Assembly (NCBI GenBank): GCA_025774935.1
Contig: JALGZK010000001.1
Span: 274,266-338,265, forward strand
Origin: a bacterium
Lineage (GTDB): Bacteria > Joyebacterota > Joyebacteria > Joyebacterales > Joyebacteraceae
Direction of reading: 5' to 3'
DNA length: 64,000 bases
Positions 50,699-59,169 of this stretch are shown in pieces; positions within the stretch are counted from its first letter, which is position 1; every line of letters starts with the position of its first letter. A program made the translations under genes and the position numbers. Below the pieces are notes generated by a model. It was not told the DNA's origin. It ran no database searches and saw nothing but the letters and a program-made list of their open reading frames with translations.

Positions 50699-53323
50699 AT
50701 GCTCCGCGGGAGGAGGTTCGGCCTCCCCGCGGAGCGTTCTGCATTGGCGATCAGGAACGTCGCCCGGCTTCCCGCCGCGTGGTCGGCGGCCGCCCTCGCG
50801 GCCGGGATCCTCGTCGCCGGGGCGGGGTCGTCGGCCGGAAGCGCCGGTTCCGTCACCGACTCCGTCGCCGTTCGGGCCCTCGCCGCCGCCGTGCTTCTCC
50901 TGCCGGCCGCCGTCAACCTCGTTGTCGGGAGGTCGCGGACCGACGCCTCCCGTCGGTGCGCCGGGCGCGCGACCTCCGTCCGTTCGGTCGCGGTCGACGT
51001 CGCGCTCCTCGGAGCGCTGGCCGTCGCCGGAGGGGTCTGGCACGACACGAGGCACCTGCTGATCGCGCCCGACGACGTGGCCCTGGTCCCGCGGAACCGC
51101 CCGGTCGCCGTCGAGGCGATCGTCGAGGAGACGCGGTCCTCGTCGACCGGGCGTGCCCGCGCGGTGGTGTCGGTCACCGGCCTCGACGCGGACCGGGACT
51201 GCGAGGAGGGACGCTCCGGCTCGGGCCGCCTGTGGGTCTCGCTTCCGGACGGCGTCGACGCGCGGCCGGCCCGCGGCGACGCGGTCCGCTTCACGGGGGA
51301 CCTCCTCGCGCCGGATGGCGCCCGGAACCCGGGCTCGTTCGACTTCCGGAAGTACCTCCGAGCGCGGTCGATCCACACCACTCTTCGTGCCGCTGACACG
51401 GTCGTCCTCGATCGTGGGCAGGGGCCCGGACGCGCCGCGTCGTGGGTGGAGTCGGCGATCGAGGCGAGGCTGCCCGGCGGGACCGGCGCGCTCCTGCAGG
51501 GCCTGCTCCTCGGGCGGTCGTCCGCCCTTCCCGACGAGACACTGAATGCGTTCCGCAGGTCGGGGACCGTCCACGTTCTAGCCGTCTCAGGCCTGCACGT
51601 CGGGTTCATCGCGCTCATCGCGTACGCCCTGCTTCGGACGGTGAGGGTCCCGCGCAGGGCGGCTCGCCTGGCGGTCATTCCGTGCCTCGCGTGCTTCGTG
51701 GCTCTCGTCGGCCCGCGGCCGTCGGTCCTGCGGGCGGCGACCATGGCGGCGGCCGCCATCGTCTCGTGGGCGCTCAGCCGGCGCGCGCCGCCTGCGAACA
51801 CGCTCGGAGTCGCCGCGCTCGCACTCCTTCTCGCGAGGCCGGGTGCGCTCTTCGACCTCGGGTTCCAGCTCTCGTTCGGCGCCACGGTCGGTCTCGTTCT
51901 CCTCGCACAGAGGCTCGAATCGAGCTTCTCTCGGGCCGCCTCCGGAGTCGTCCGAAGAGTCGTGCCACGCGTTACAGGGTCCCCGAGACCCGTCCGTTTG
52001 ATCGCCGCGCCGCTCGCGGTCTCCGTGGCGGCGCAGACCGGGGTCGCTCCGTTCCTCGTCGCGCACACCGGCGAGCTCTCGGTTCTCGCGCCGCTCGCAA
52101 ATCTCGTCGTCGTCCCTCTGGCCGCCTTCACGGTTGCCTCCGGTATTGCGATGCTCGCGGCCGAGGCGGCCGTCCCGCCGCTCGCTCCCGTGTTCGCGGC
52201 GAGCGCCTGGGCTTCGGGCACGCTCCTGACGACCGTCGCCGTCGCCATCGGCTCCTCGCCGTGGGCGACCCTCGGGGTCCCGGCCGGGCTGTGGCCGGTC
52301 GCTCTCGCGGTCGCGGTCGGGCTCGTCCTGACTCTCAGGCCCGGACGCGGAACCCGGCGCGCGGGGTGCGCCGCAGCCGCCACGGCCGGGGTTATCTCAC
52401 TCGTCCTCTCGTGCACGGGCCCCGGGAGAACCCACCCGAGGGCCGTCTTCTTCGACGTCGGCCAGGGCGACGCCATCCTCCTCGAGATCCCCTGGAGGCG
52501 CTACCTGCTCGTCGACGCGGGACCGGACGGCTCCGCGTGGGGAGGGCGCGACGCCGGACGCGACGTCGTGCTCCCGTACCTCGGCAGGCAGGGCGTTCGC
52601 CGGCTCGAGGCCCTCGTCGTCACGCACGGGCACGACGACCACGGCGGCGGAGCGGCGTCCGTGCTCGATGAGTTACCGGTCGGGAGGCTCGTCCTCCCGG
52701 ACGGAGCGACCGGGAAGCGCGTCGAACGGCTTCTGAGAATCGCGAGGCGAAGGGGCGTTCCCGTGGAGTGGGCGTCCGCAGGTGACGTGCTTCTTCGCTC
52801 GGGCACGCGCTCGGTCGAGGTCGTCTGGCCGCCCGCCGGCGACGCCGGCGGGCTGTCGACGAACAACCGCTCGCTCGTCCTCGTTGCAGAACTCGGGGGG
52901 AGGCTCGTCCTCACCGGCGACATCGAGCGGGCTGCCGAGGGCGCGCTCGGCGGCTCCGCGGCGGCGGGCAGGGCGGGAGCAGGGGACCGGGGCGCGCCGG
53001 GTCTCGCAGCCGACGTTCTCAAGGTGGCCCACCACGGCTCATCGACGTCGTCGACCCCGGCGTTCCTCGAGTCCGTCGCACCAGGGGTCGCAGTCGTGTC
53101 GGTCGGGAGGCGGAACTCACACGGCCTTCCGGATTCCACGACCGTCCGGACCATCCGCGAGATGGGCGCGCGACTCCTGAGGACGGACCGCGACGGAGCG
53201 GTCCTGGCGGCGTTCCGGGGGAGTGCGATCTCTGTGAGGACGACTTCGACAGGGCGGAATGTGACGGTCCGATCTCAATCGAAGAGCCCGGTCGACGCCG
53301 GGCCGACGGCGACGATCGAGTAA
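50699..53323 (+). CDS. comEC: ComEC/Rec2-type DNA internalisation protein
   Basis: 874 residues in the usual three-part layout: an N-terminal membrane/OB-like region, the competence domain with many membrane helices (VHVLAVSGLHVGFIALI and SFGATVGLVLLA are typical), and a C-terminal metallo-beta-lactamase domain (FFDVGQGDAILLE, VVTHGHDDHGGG, LKVAHHGSSTSS). It forms the inner-membrane channel for single-stranded DNA in transformation. Its 3' end overlaps the convergent M16 gene by 49 bases. ATG start at 50699, 24 bases after the phosphatase stop. Confidence 0.93.
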   Translation: MLRGRRFGLPAERSALAIRNVARLPAAWSAAALAAGILVAGAGSSAGSAGSVTDSVAVRALAAAVLLLPAAVNLVVGRSRTDASRRCAGRATSVRSVAVDVALLGALAVAGGVWHDTRHLLIAPDDVALVPRNRPVAVEAIVEETRSSSTGRARAVVSVTGLDADRDCEEGRSGSGRLWVSLPDGVDARPARGDAVRFTGDLLAPDGARNPGSFDFRKYLRARSIHTTLRAADTVVLDRGQGPGRAASWVESAIEARLPGGTGALLQGLLLGRSSALPDETLNAFRRSGTVHVLAVSGLHVGFIALIAYALLRTVRVPRRAARLAVIPCLACFVALVGPRPSVLRAATMAAAAIVSWALSRRAPPANTLGVAALALLLARPGALFDLGFQLSFGATVGLVLLAQRLESSFSRAASGVVRRVVPRVTGSPRPVRLIAAPLAVSVAAQTGVAPFLVAHTGELSVLAPLANLVVVPLAAFTVASGIAMLAAEAAVPPLAPVFAASAWASGTLLTTVAVAIGSSPWATLGVPAGLWPVALAVAVGLVLTLRPGRGTRRAGCAAAATAGVISLVLSCTGPGRTHPRAVFFDVGQGDAILLEIPWRRYLLVDAGPDGSAWGGRDAGRDVVLPYLGRQGVRRLEALVVTHGHDDHGGGAASVLDELPVGRLVLPDGATGKRVERLLRIARRRGVPVEWASAGDVLLRSGTRSVEVVWPPAGDAGGLSTNNRSLVLVAELGGRLVLTGDIERAAEGALGGSAAAGRAGAGDRGAPGLAADVLKVAHHGSSTSSTPAFLESVAPGVAVVSVGRRNSHGLPDSTTVRTIREMGARLLRTDRDGAVLAAFRGSAISVRTTSTGRNVTVRSQSKSPVDAGPTATIE

Positions 53324-54543
53324 TCGTCGGGATCGATCACGCGGCGAGCGAGCGCGAGCACGTCCCCGCGCGTGACGGCACGCACGAGGGAGGCGTATCG
53401 GTCTCCGTAGTCGAGGCCGAGACCGTAGCGCTCCATTCGGACGAGCGCAGCCGCCCTGGCGTCGTTCGTCTCCCGATCGAGCGCGTGTCTGCCCGAGAGG
53501 TAGGCGACCGCGGACTCGAGCTCGTGACTCGTGGGAGGCTCGGAGCGCATCTTCCGCATCTCGTCGACGATGCCGGCCACCGCCTGCTCGACGTGGTCCG
53601 GGGACGCGGCGGTGTATGCCCAGAAGAGCCCCGGGTCGATTCCCGCGGTGCCGGCGGTGTCGCTCTCGATCACGTAGGCGAGCCCTTCCTCCTCGCGCAC
53701 GCGAGTGGCGAGCCGCGACCCGAACCCGGCGCTGTCGCCCAGGATGACGTCCATCACGGCCGCGGCGTGGTAGAGCGGGTCCGAGCGCGCGATCCCGATG
53801 CCACCGAGCGAGACGTGTGCCTGTTCGCGCTCCATCTCGACGAACCGCCGTCCGGTGAACGCCCGCGGAGGCGGAGGCGTGACCGAGGACACGGCCGCGT
53901 CGGACGCCTTCCAGCTCTCCATCGCGCGGCAGGCGGCGTCGATGACACGGGGAGCCTCGACGTCGCCGGAGACGGCGAGCACCGCGCCGGCCGGCGACCA
54001 CCTCGTATCCATGAACTCGCTCACGTCCGCCCGTGATATGCGCCCGAGGCTGACCGCGTCCCCCTCGACGGGAAGGCCGCGCGGGTGGCCCCCGAACACG
54101 AGCCTGAAGAACTCCCTGCGGCAGACGAGCGAGGGCTCGTTGTCTTCCTCGGCGATCTCGGTGAGCTGTCGACGGCGCGCGTCCCGGATGATCGAAACGG
54201 CGGGGGAGCGGAAGCGGATCATCTCCGCGAGGAGGCCGACGGCGTCCGCGCAGTGTTCGCCGAGGCCCACCGCTCCCAGCGTCGTCGTCTCGTAGCCGGT
54301 CGCGACGTCGACGGACGCTCCGAGTGGTTCGAACCGGAACGCGATCTCTCCGGCGCCCTCGCCCTCGACGAGGAGGCTCGACGCGAGTGAGGCGAGGCCG
54401 GACCTCCCCACGGGATCGTAGCGCGAGCCCGCCTCCACCGTCAGAGTGGCCGCGAACGTCGGGACGGTCGCATCCACGACGACGAGGACCACCGCCCCGT
54501 TCGGGAGCGCAACCCGCTCTACTCGTCCACGGGCGTCAGCCAC
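53275..54543 (-). CDS. M16 peptidase-family protein lacking the zinc motif
   Basis: 422 residues, homologous along its length to the M16 (pitrilysin/processing peptidase) family: LPNGAVVLVVVDATVPTFAATLTVEAGS at the N terminus and DVILGDSAGFGSRLATRVREEEGLAY in the second half. The HxxEH site is replaced by SLASS (GLASLASSLLVEG), so it should be catalytically inactive. Paired M16 genes often give one active and one inactive subunit that form a heterodimer. The GTG at 54543 is chosen because GAGGAG stands six bases before it; it overlaps the end of the active partner gene by 25 bases. Confidence 0.88.
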   Translation of the reverse strand: MADARGRVERVALPNGAVVLVVVDATVPTFAATLTVEAGSRYDPVGRSGLASLASSLLVEGEGAGEIAFRFEPLGASVDVATGYETTTLGAVGLGEHCADAVGLLAEMIRFRSPAVSIIRDARRRQLTEIAEEDNEPSLVCRREFFRLVFGGHPRGLPVEGDAVSLGRISRADVSEFMDTRWSPAGAVLAVSGDVEAPRVIDAACRAMESWKASDAAVSSVTPPPPRAFTGRRFVEMEREQAHVSLGGIGIARSDPLYHAAAVMDVILGDSAGFGSRLATRVREEEGLAYVIESDTAGTAGIDPGLFWAYTAASPDHVEQAVAGIVDEMRKMRSEPPTSHELESAVAYLSGRHALDRETNDARAAALVRMERYGLGLDYGDRYASLVRAVTRGDVLALARRVIDPDDYSIVAVGPASTGLFD

Positions 54544-55769
54544 GCCACGCTCCTCGTGTCTGGGGCGAAGTAGGTCTCCACCACGCGCGCGACGTCCTCG
54601 CCGGTCACGTTCGCGAGCCCCGTCTCGAACTCGCGCTCGAGCTGCCATCCACCGAGGGTCTCCCAGAACGCGAGGGCGCCGGCCAGCCCGAGGCACGTCT
54701 CCCGCCCTAGCTCGTGGTCGGTGCGGATCTGCTCCGTCGCCTTGGCGAGCTCGTCCCTAGGCACGGGCTCCCGGGCCAGCTCTTCCAGGACCCGCATGAC
54801 GTCTCCCTCGAACTGCTCGAGGTCGGCCCCGGGGTGAAGGGTCCCGGCGATGTAGAAGAGCCCCGGCTCCTTCTGAAAGAGACGGGTCGCCGAGATCTCA
54901 CTGGCGACTCCGTCTCCGGCTACGAAGCGCTTGTACAGCCGGCACGTGCGCCCGACTCCGAGGAGGGTCGCCAGGAGCTCCACGGCGGGCGCGTCATCGT
55001 GCGTGGCCGAGGGCGTGTGATACGCGAGCACGGCCTGAGGAGGAGCCGCCCCGTGCTGGATCTCGGCGTGCCGCGGGGACGTCTGAGGAGGCTCTGCGTG
55101 CGACGGTATGGGAGCGAGGGCGCCGGCCTCGATGGTCCCGAAGAGCCGGCCCGCCTCCGCGACGACTTGGTCTTCGTCGATGTCGCCCGCGACGGCCAGC
55201 ACCGCGTTGTTCGGCACGTAGTGACTCTCGTAGAACGCGCGGAGGTCGCCGAAGGTCATCCGCTCAATGTCCTCTCGGAGACCGACCACCGGATGGCGGT
55301 ACGGATGCCTCTCCAGTGCCAGCCGGTCGACCGTCTCGTCGAGCATCGCCTCGGGGTCGTCCTGGAACATCTTCCGTTCCTCGAGAGCGACGCGCCGCTC
55401 CGTCTCGAACGACTCGACGTCGATGGGACAGGCGGCCATGCGGTCGGCTTCGATCTCGAGGGGGACACGCCAGTGCTCGGAAGGCAGGACGAAGTAGTAG
55501 GCCGCGTAGTCGGTCGTCGTGACGGCGTTGTTGACGCCGCCGAGCCGCCCGGTCAGGGAGTCGATCTCGCCCTGGGGGTACGCCGGCGTCCCCCGGAACA
55601 TCATGTGCTCCATCAGGTGCGCGAGACCCGTGTGCCCGTCCGGTTCGTGCAGCGAGCCCGCTCCGTACAGCAGGGTGGTCGCCACGATCGGAGCGTGGTC
55701 GCGTCTCAGTACGAGAACGACCAGGCCGTTCGGAAGCGTGACCTCAATCGGTGTCGGAACACGGGACAT
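54519..55769 (-). CDS. M16 zinc peptidase (active partner)
   Basis: 416 residues, one M16A/B-type unit with two half-domains. The inverted zinc motif HLMEH (GLAHLMEHMMFRGT) and the downstream Glu region (TERRVALEERKMFQDDPEAML) are intact. Family members cut unfolded peptides and protein presequences within a clam-like chamber. No signal peptide is visible, so a cytoplasmic location is likely. ATG at 55769. Operon with the zinc-free paralogue downstream. Confidence 0.93.
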   Translation of the reverse strand: MSRVPTPIEVTLPNGLVVLVLRRDHAPIVATTLLYGAGSLHEPDGHTGLAHLMEHMMFRGTPAYPQGEIDSLTGRLGGVNNAVTTTDYAAYYFVLPSEHWRVPLEIEADRMAACPIDVESFETERRVALEERKMFQDDPEAMLDETVDRLALERHPYRHPVVGLREDIERMTFGDLRAFYESHYVPNNAVLAVAGDIDEDQVVAEAGRLFGTIEAGALAPIPSHAEPPQTSPRHAEIQHGAAPPQAVLAYHTPSATHDDAPAVELLATLLGVGRTCRLYKRFVAGDGVASEISATRLFQKEPGLFYIAGTLHPGADLEQFEGDVMRVLEELAREPVPRDELAKATEQIRTDHELGRETCLGLAGALAFWETLGGWQLEREFETGLANVTGEDVARVVETYFAPDTRSVAWLTPVDE

Positions 55770-55854
55770 CTGACGACCGCCGGTCGGAAGGGCCGCCCCG
55801 TCGGGACGAGGCCGCCGCGCGAGCGGGCGAGGCCCGGTCTCCCGATCCCCGCCC

Positions 55855-55884
55855 TTGACCTGACAACGCCAACGAACTTATGCT
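55855..55884 (+). promoter_or_regulatory. Promoter of the adenosine deaminase-like gene
   Basis: TTGACC (55855-55860), 18-base spacer, TATGCT (55879-55884), in the divergent gap between the M16 and deaminase genes. Confidence 0.5.
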
Positions 55885-55958
55885 TCGCGTCGACCGACCG
55901 TCAAGCTCTCAGTTCCGGACCGCCGCGGCCGGCCGGTCCGACCCCACGGGAGCGCCGC

Positions 55959-56969
55959 TTGCTCGTCGCCGATCTGCACGTACATCTCGACGGTTCCTTC
56001 CGGGAGGGGACCCTCGTCGAGCTCGCGGTCGAGCGAGGGCTCGAGCCGGACGAGCGCCAGGGGCGGGAGCTCGCACGCCGGCTTCGGTTCGAACCCGCGA
56101 TGTCGCTCGCGTCCTGCCTCGAGCGCTTCCGCCTCACGACGACCCTCCTTCAGACCTCGAAGGCGCTCGAGCGCGTCGCCTCCGAGCTTGTCCGCGACAG
56201 CTACCTGGACGGAGTGCGCCACCTCGAGGTCAGGCTGTGCCCCGCGCTCCACACGAGCTTCGGCCTCCGCGACCAGGACGTCGTCGAGTCGGTGCTCACG
56301 GGCCTCGAGGACGGGGCGGGCCGTGCCGCGGGGAACGGGTCGACCACCCCGGTCACCGCGGGTCTCGTCCTCACCGTGCTCGAGGGCATGTCGGCCGAGG
56401 AGGCGATGGAGGTCGCCGCCCTCGCCGCGAGGCACGCGGGGTCGGGCGTCCTCGGAGTCGACCTCGCGGGCGACGAGGCGCTCTTCGACGCGGCACGGTA
56501 CGCAGCCTCCTTCGATCGCGCACGCGACGCAGGACTCGGCGTCACCGTCCACGCGGGTGAGGGGCACAGGGCCGCGCACATCCGCGACGCCGTCGAGGTG
56601 CTGGGTGCCCGGCGGATCGGGCACGGCACGACGATCCTCGACTCCCCGGGGCTCGCCGACGTCGTCGCCGCGCGGGGCGTCACGCGCGAGGTCTGTCTGA
56701 CGAGCAACGTCCACACCGGCTCCGTCCGGAGCGTCGCCGAGCACCCGCTCCCGCGGATGCTGGACGCCGGGCTCAAGGTCGCGCTCGCGACCGACAACCG
56801 GTTCCTCTCGAACACGACGCTCTCGCGGGAGTACGACCTCGCTGCATCGGAGCTCGGCGTCGGACGAGACGCTCTCGAGCTCATGGCGCTCGAGAGCGCC
56901 AGTTCGTCCTTCCTGCGGGAACCGGAACGTGGGAGACTGGAGTCGCTCGTTCGCGCGAGCATCACGTGA
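55959..56969 (+). CDS. Adenosine deaminase-family hydrolase
   Basis: 336 residues. Zinc and active-site motifs: DLHVHLDGS near the N terminus, VHAGEGH, RRIGHGT, CLTSNVHTG and ATDNRF in place of the common TDDP; the TDN form also occurs in actinobacterial deaminases. It would deaminate adenosine (to inosine) or a related nucleoside. The TTG at 55959 is the best start: it has GGGAG before it and leads directly into the conserved DLHVHLDGS strand; no ATG or GTG lies in frame after the promoter. purN, another purine gene, follows. Confidence 0.87.
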   Translation: MLVADLHVHLDGSFREGTLVELAVERGLEPDERQGRELARRLRFEPAMSLASCLERFRLTTTLLQTSKALERVASELVRDSYLDGVRHLEVRLCPALHTSFGLRDQDVVESVLTGLEDGAGRAAGNGSTTPVTAGLVLTVLEGMSAEEAMEVAALAARHAGSGVLGVDLAGDEALFDAARYAASFDRARDAGLGVTVHAGEGHRAAHIRDAVEVLGARRIGHGTTILDSPGLADVVAARGVTREVCLTSNVHTGSVRSVAEHPLPRMLDAGLKVALATDNRFLSNTTLSREYDLAASELGVGRDALELMALESASSSFLREPERGRLESLVRASIT

Positions 56970-57001
56970 CACGAACAACCGCGCAGGCGGGGGAGGAGAG
57001 C

Positions 57002-57673
57002 ATGGAGAAGCTCAAGGTCGGCGTGCTGGCATCCGGCAGGGGCTCCAACCTCCAGGCCATCATCGACGCGTCGCTGGCCGGCGAGATCGACGTCGAGGTG
57101 GCCGTCGTCGTGAGCGACGTCGCGGACGCCGTGGCGCTCGAACGGGCGCGCGCCGCCGGGATCCCCGCCGTCCACGTCCCGCCAGGCAAGTTCCGGACGA
57201 AGCTCGAGCCCGAGATAGAGCAGCGCTACATCGAGACGCTCGAGAGCCACGAGGTCGACGTCATCGCCCTCGCGGGATTCATGAGGATCCTCCACGACGA
57301 CTTCCTCACGTACTTCGCCGGCCGCATCGTGAACATCCACCCGTCGCTCCTCCCGTCGTTTCCTGGCCTCGACGCCCAGCGCCAGGCGTGGGAGTACGGC
57401 GTGAGGTGGTCGGGCGCGACCGTCCACTTCGTCGACGCGGGAGTCGACACGGGACCGATCATCCTCCAGGCCGCCGTGCCGGTGAGGGACGGTGACACCC
57501 GCGACGATCTCGCCGCGCGCATCCTCGAGGAAGAACACCGGCTCTACCCGATGGCCCTCCAGCTCATCGCCCAGAGCAGAATCACCGTCGACGGACGCCG
57601 CGTGAGCATCCTCAAGCCGCGGCAGGGATCGGAACCGGGGCGCGACCGCGCCGCGAAGGGCCGGACCGGGTGA
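57002..57673 (+). CDS. purN: Phosphoribosylglycinamide formyltransferase
   Basis: 223 residues. GVLASGRGSNLQAIIDA at the N terminus, catalytic Asn/His in NIHPSLLPSFPG, and the catalytic Asp region VDAGVDTGPIILQ are all present. It adds formyl from 10-formyl-tetrahydrofolate in the third step of purine synthesis. ATG at 57002 follows GGGAGGAG; an in-frame ATG at 56966 overlaps the deaminase gene. The last 20 residues are basic and non-conserved. Its stop overlaps the start of the NHL gene. Confidence 0.96.
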   Translation: MEKLKVGVLASGRGSNLQAIIDASLAGEIDVEVAVVVSDVADAVALERARAAGIPAVHVPPGKFRTKLEPEIEQRYIETLESHEVDVIALAGFMRILHDDFLTYFAGRIVNIHPSLLPSFPGLDAQRQAWEYGVRWSGATVHFVDAGVDTGPIILQAAVPVRDGDTRDDLAARILEEEHRLYPMALQLIAQSRITVDGRRVSILKPRQGSEPGRDRAAKGRTG

Positions 57674-59052
57674 GACGCCTCCTCGCGACGCTCATTCTCG
57701 CGACGCTCGCGCTCGCCTCCACGTTCGGGCCGGCGGGCGCCGACGACGAGTACGCCCCCACGACTCTCGTCTACCCGCCGTTCGGCCACTGCCTCGGGAT
57801 CCACAGGGCAACCACGTTCCACCTGTTCGTCTACCTCGGCATGAGAACCTCGTTCGACGAGCCGGCGGGGATCGCCGCCGTCAAGCTCCTGTCGAAGGAC
57901 GATCCGGCGACCGAAGCGGACGACGACGAGCTGACCGTCTTTGGGCTCAACTCCGGCAGATGCGAGGTGATCTACAACACGTCGCTCTACGAGGTCGAGA
58001 TCTACGGGGAGTGCGGGAACGGACGCGGCCAGTTCGCTGGTCCCCTTGGCATCACCGCGGACGCCCACGGAAACGTCTTCGTGGCCGACACCGGCAACGA
58101 CCGAATCGTCAGGCTGCGCTACGGGGACGACGAGCTCCAGTTCGTGAAGGCGTTCGGGAACGCGGGAAGCGCGCCTGGGCAGTTCTCGCAACCCTCCGAC
58201 GTCGCGCTCGGCGCCTCGGGCAGGCTTTTCGTCGCGGACACGGGGAACGATCGTGTCGCGGTGATGAGCCCGGTCGGAGAGCCCCTCTCGGTCCTCGGTG
58301 GAGACCCGGAGGCCGGGGTCCTTCTCGAGGGGCCGGTCGGCATCGCCGTCGTCGAGGGCGAGGACGCGTGGATTAACAGGAACAGGGAGTTCCTCGTCGT
58401 GAGCGATCGGGAGAGGACACGGCTCGTCAAGCTCTCGCTCGACGGGACGGTGCTCGCGACGGCGGAGGCGGGGGAAAGCCCGCTCGCGGACGCGCGGTTC
58501 GGCTACCTCGCCGTCGACTACTACGGGAACGTGTACGCCACCGACCGCGAGTCGTCGCGCATCCACAAGTTCGACTGGAGACTGGGCTACGTCACCTCGA
58601 TCGGACGACCCGGCGACGGCGACATGGAGCTGGACGAGCCCCGAGGGATCACGCTCTGGAAGCGGTTTGGCCAGATCTTCGTGACCGAGCGCAAGGGAGC
58701 GCAGTACTTCTGGGTCGGAACGGACATCCAGAACGCCCGCGCGGAGCCGTCCGCGTTCGTCGCCCTCGCCGGGGAGTCGACGGTGAGCTACTACCTCACC
58801 GAGACATCCCGTGTCACCCTCGAGGTCCTCGACGAGAGCGGGGACGTCGTCGACACCATCGTGAATCGACGCCGCCGGGGCATCGGGGAGAACGCCGAGC
58901 GCTGGAAGGGAAGGGCGGGAAGGGTCACCGAAGCGCTCCCGCCGGGCCGGTACACACTGCGCCTCACGGCGGTCCCCACGTACTCGTCAGGGCAGTACTT
59001 CCAAGATACCGCAGAACTCCCCGTCGAAATCCTCCCGGGAGCCGGCCGCTAG
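57670..59052 (+). CDS. Secreted NHL-repeat beta-propeller protein
   Basis: 460 residues. Signal peptide (about 1-24, ending AGADD), then NHL-type repeats forming a propeller (GITADAHGNVFVADTGNDRIVRL, DVALGASGRLFVADTGNDRV, YLAVDYYGNVYATDRESSRI), and a C-terminal Ig-like domain like FlgD (VTLEVLDESGDVVDTIV ... LPPGRYTLRL). NHL propellers usually bind proteins or carbohydrates. The GTG start overlaps the purN stop by four bases, but a functional link to purines is unlikely. Confidence 0.85.
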   Translation: MRRLLATLILATLALASTFGPAGADDEYAPTTLVYPPFGHCLGIHRATTFHLFVYLGMRTSFDEPAGIAAVKLLSKDDPATEADDDELTVFGLNSGRCEVIYNTSLYEVEIYGECGNGRGQFAGPLGITADAHGNVFVADTGNDRIVRLRYGDDELQFVKAFGNAGSAPGQFSQPSDVALGASGRLFVADTGNDRVAVMSPVGEPLSVLGGDPEAGVLLEGPVGIAVVEGEDAWINRNREFLVVSDRERTRLVKLSLDGTVLATAEAGESPLADARFGYLAVDYYGNVYATDRESSRIHKFDWRLGYVTSIGRPGDGDMELDEPRGITLWKRFGQIFVTERKGAQYFWVGTDIQNARAEPSAFVALAGESTVSYYLTETSRVTLEVLDESGDVVDTIVNRRRRGIGENAERWKGRAGRVTEALPPGRYTLRLTAVPTYSSGQYFQDTAELPVEILPGAGR

Positions 59053-59073
59053 GCCGTCACCAGGACTCTGCGC

Positions 59074-59102
59074 TTGCGCGTTCCCTGACACTCTGCTACC
59101 TT
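59074..59102 (+). promoter_or_regulatory. Promoter of secA
   Basis: TTGCGC (59074-59079), 17-base spacer, TACCTT (59097-59102), about 70 bases before the TTG start. Confidence 0.45.
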
Positions 59103-59169
59103 GTCCGGTTAGCTTGCCCGCGAACCCCCGCGGACGGGCGCGAACCTGCCTGACCCCGGAGACTTACGC

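Noticed and set aside
54714-55958. Long upstream in-frame extension of the adenosine deaminase-like gene
   Set aside because: It runs antisense through the M16 peptidase gene and its promoter region; the conserved deaminase domain starts at 55959.
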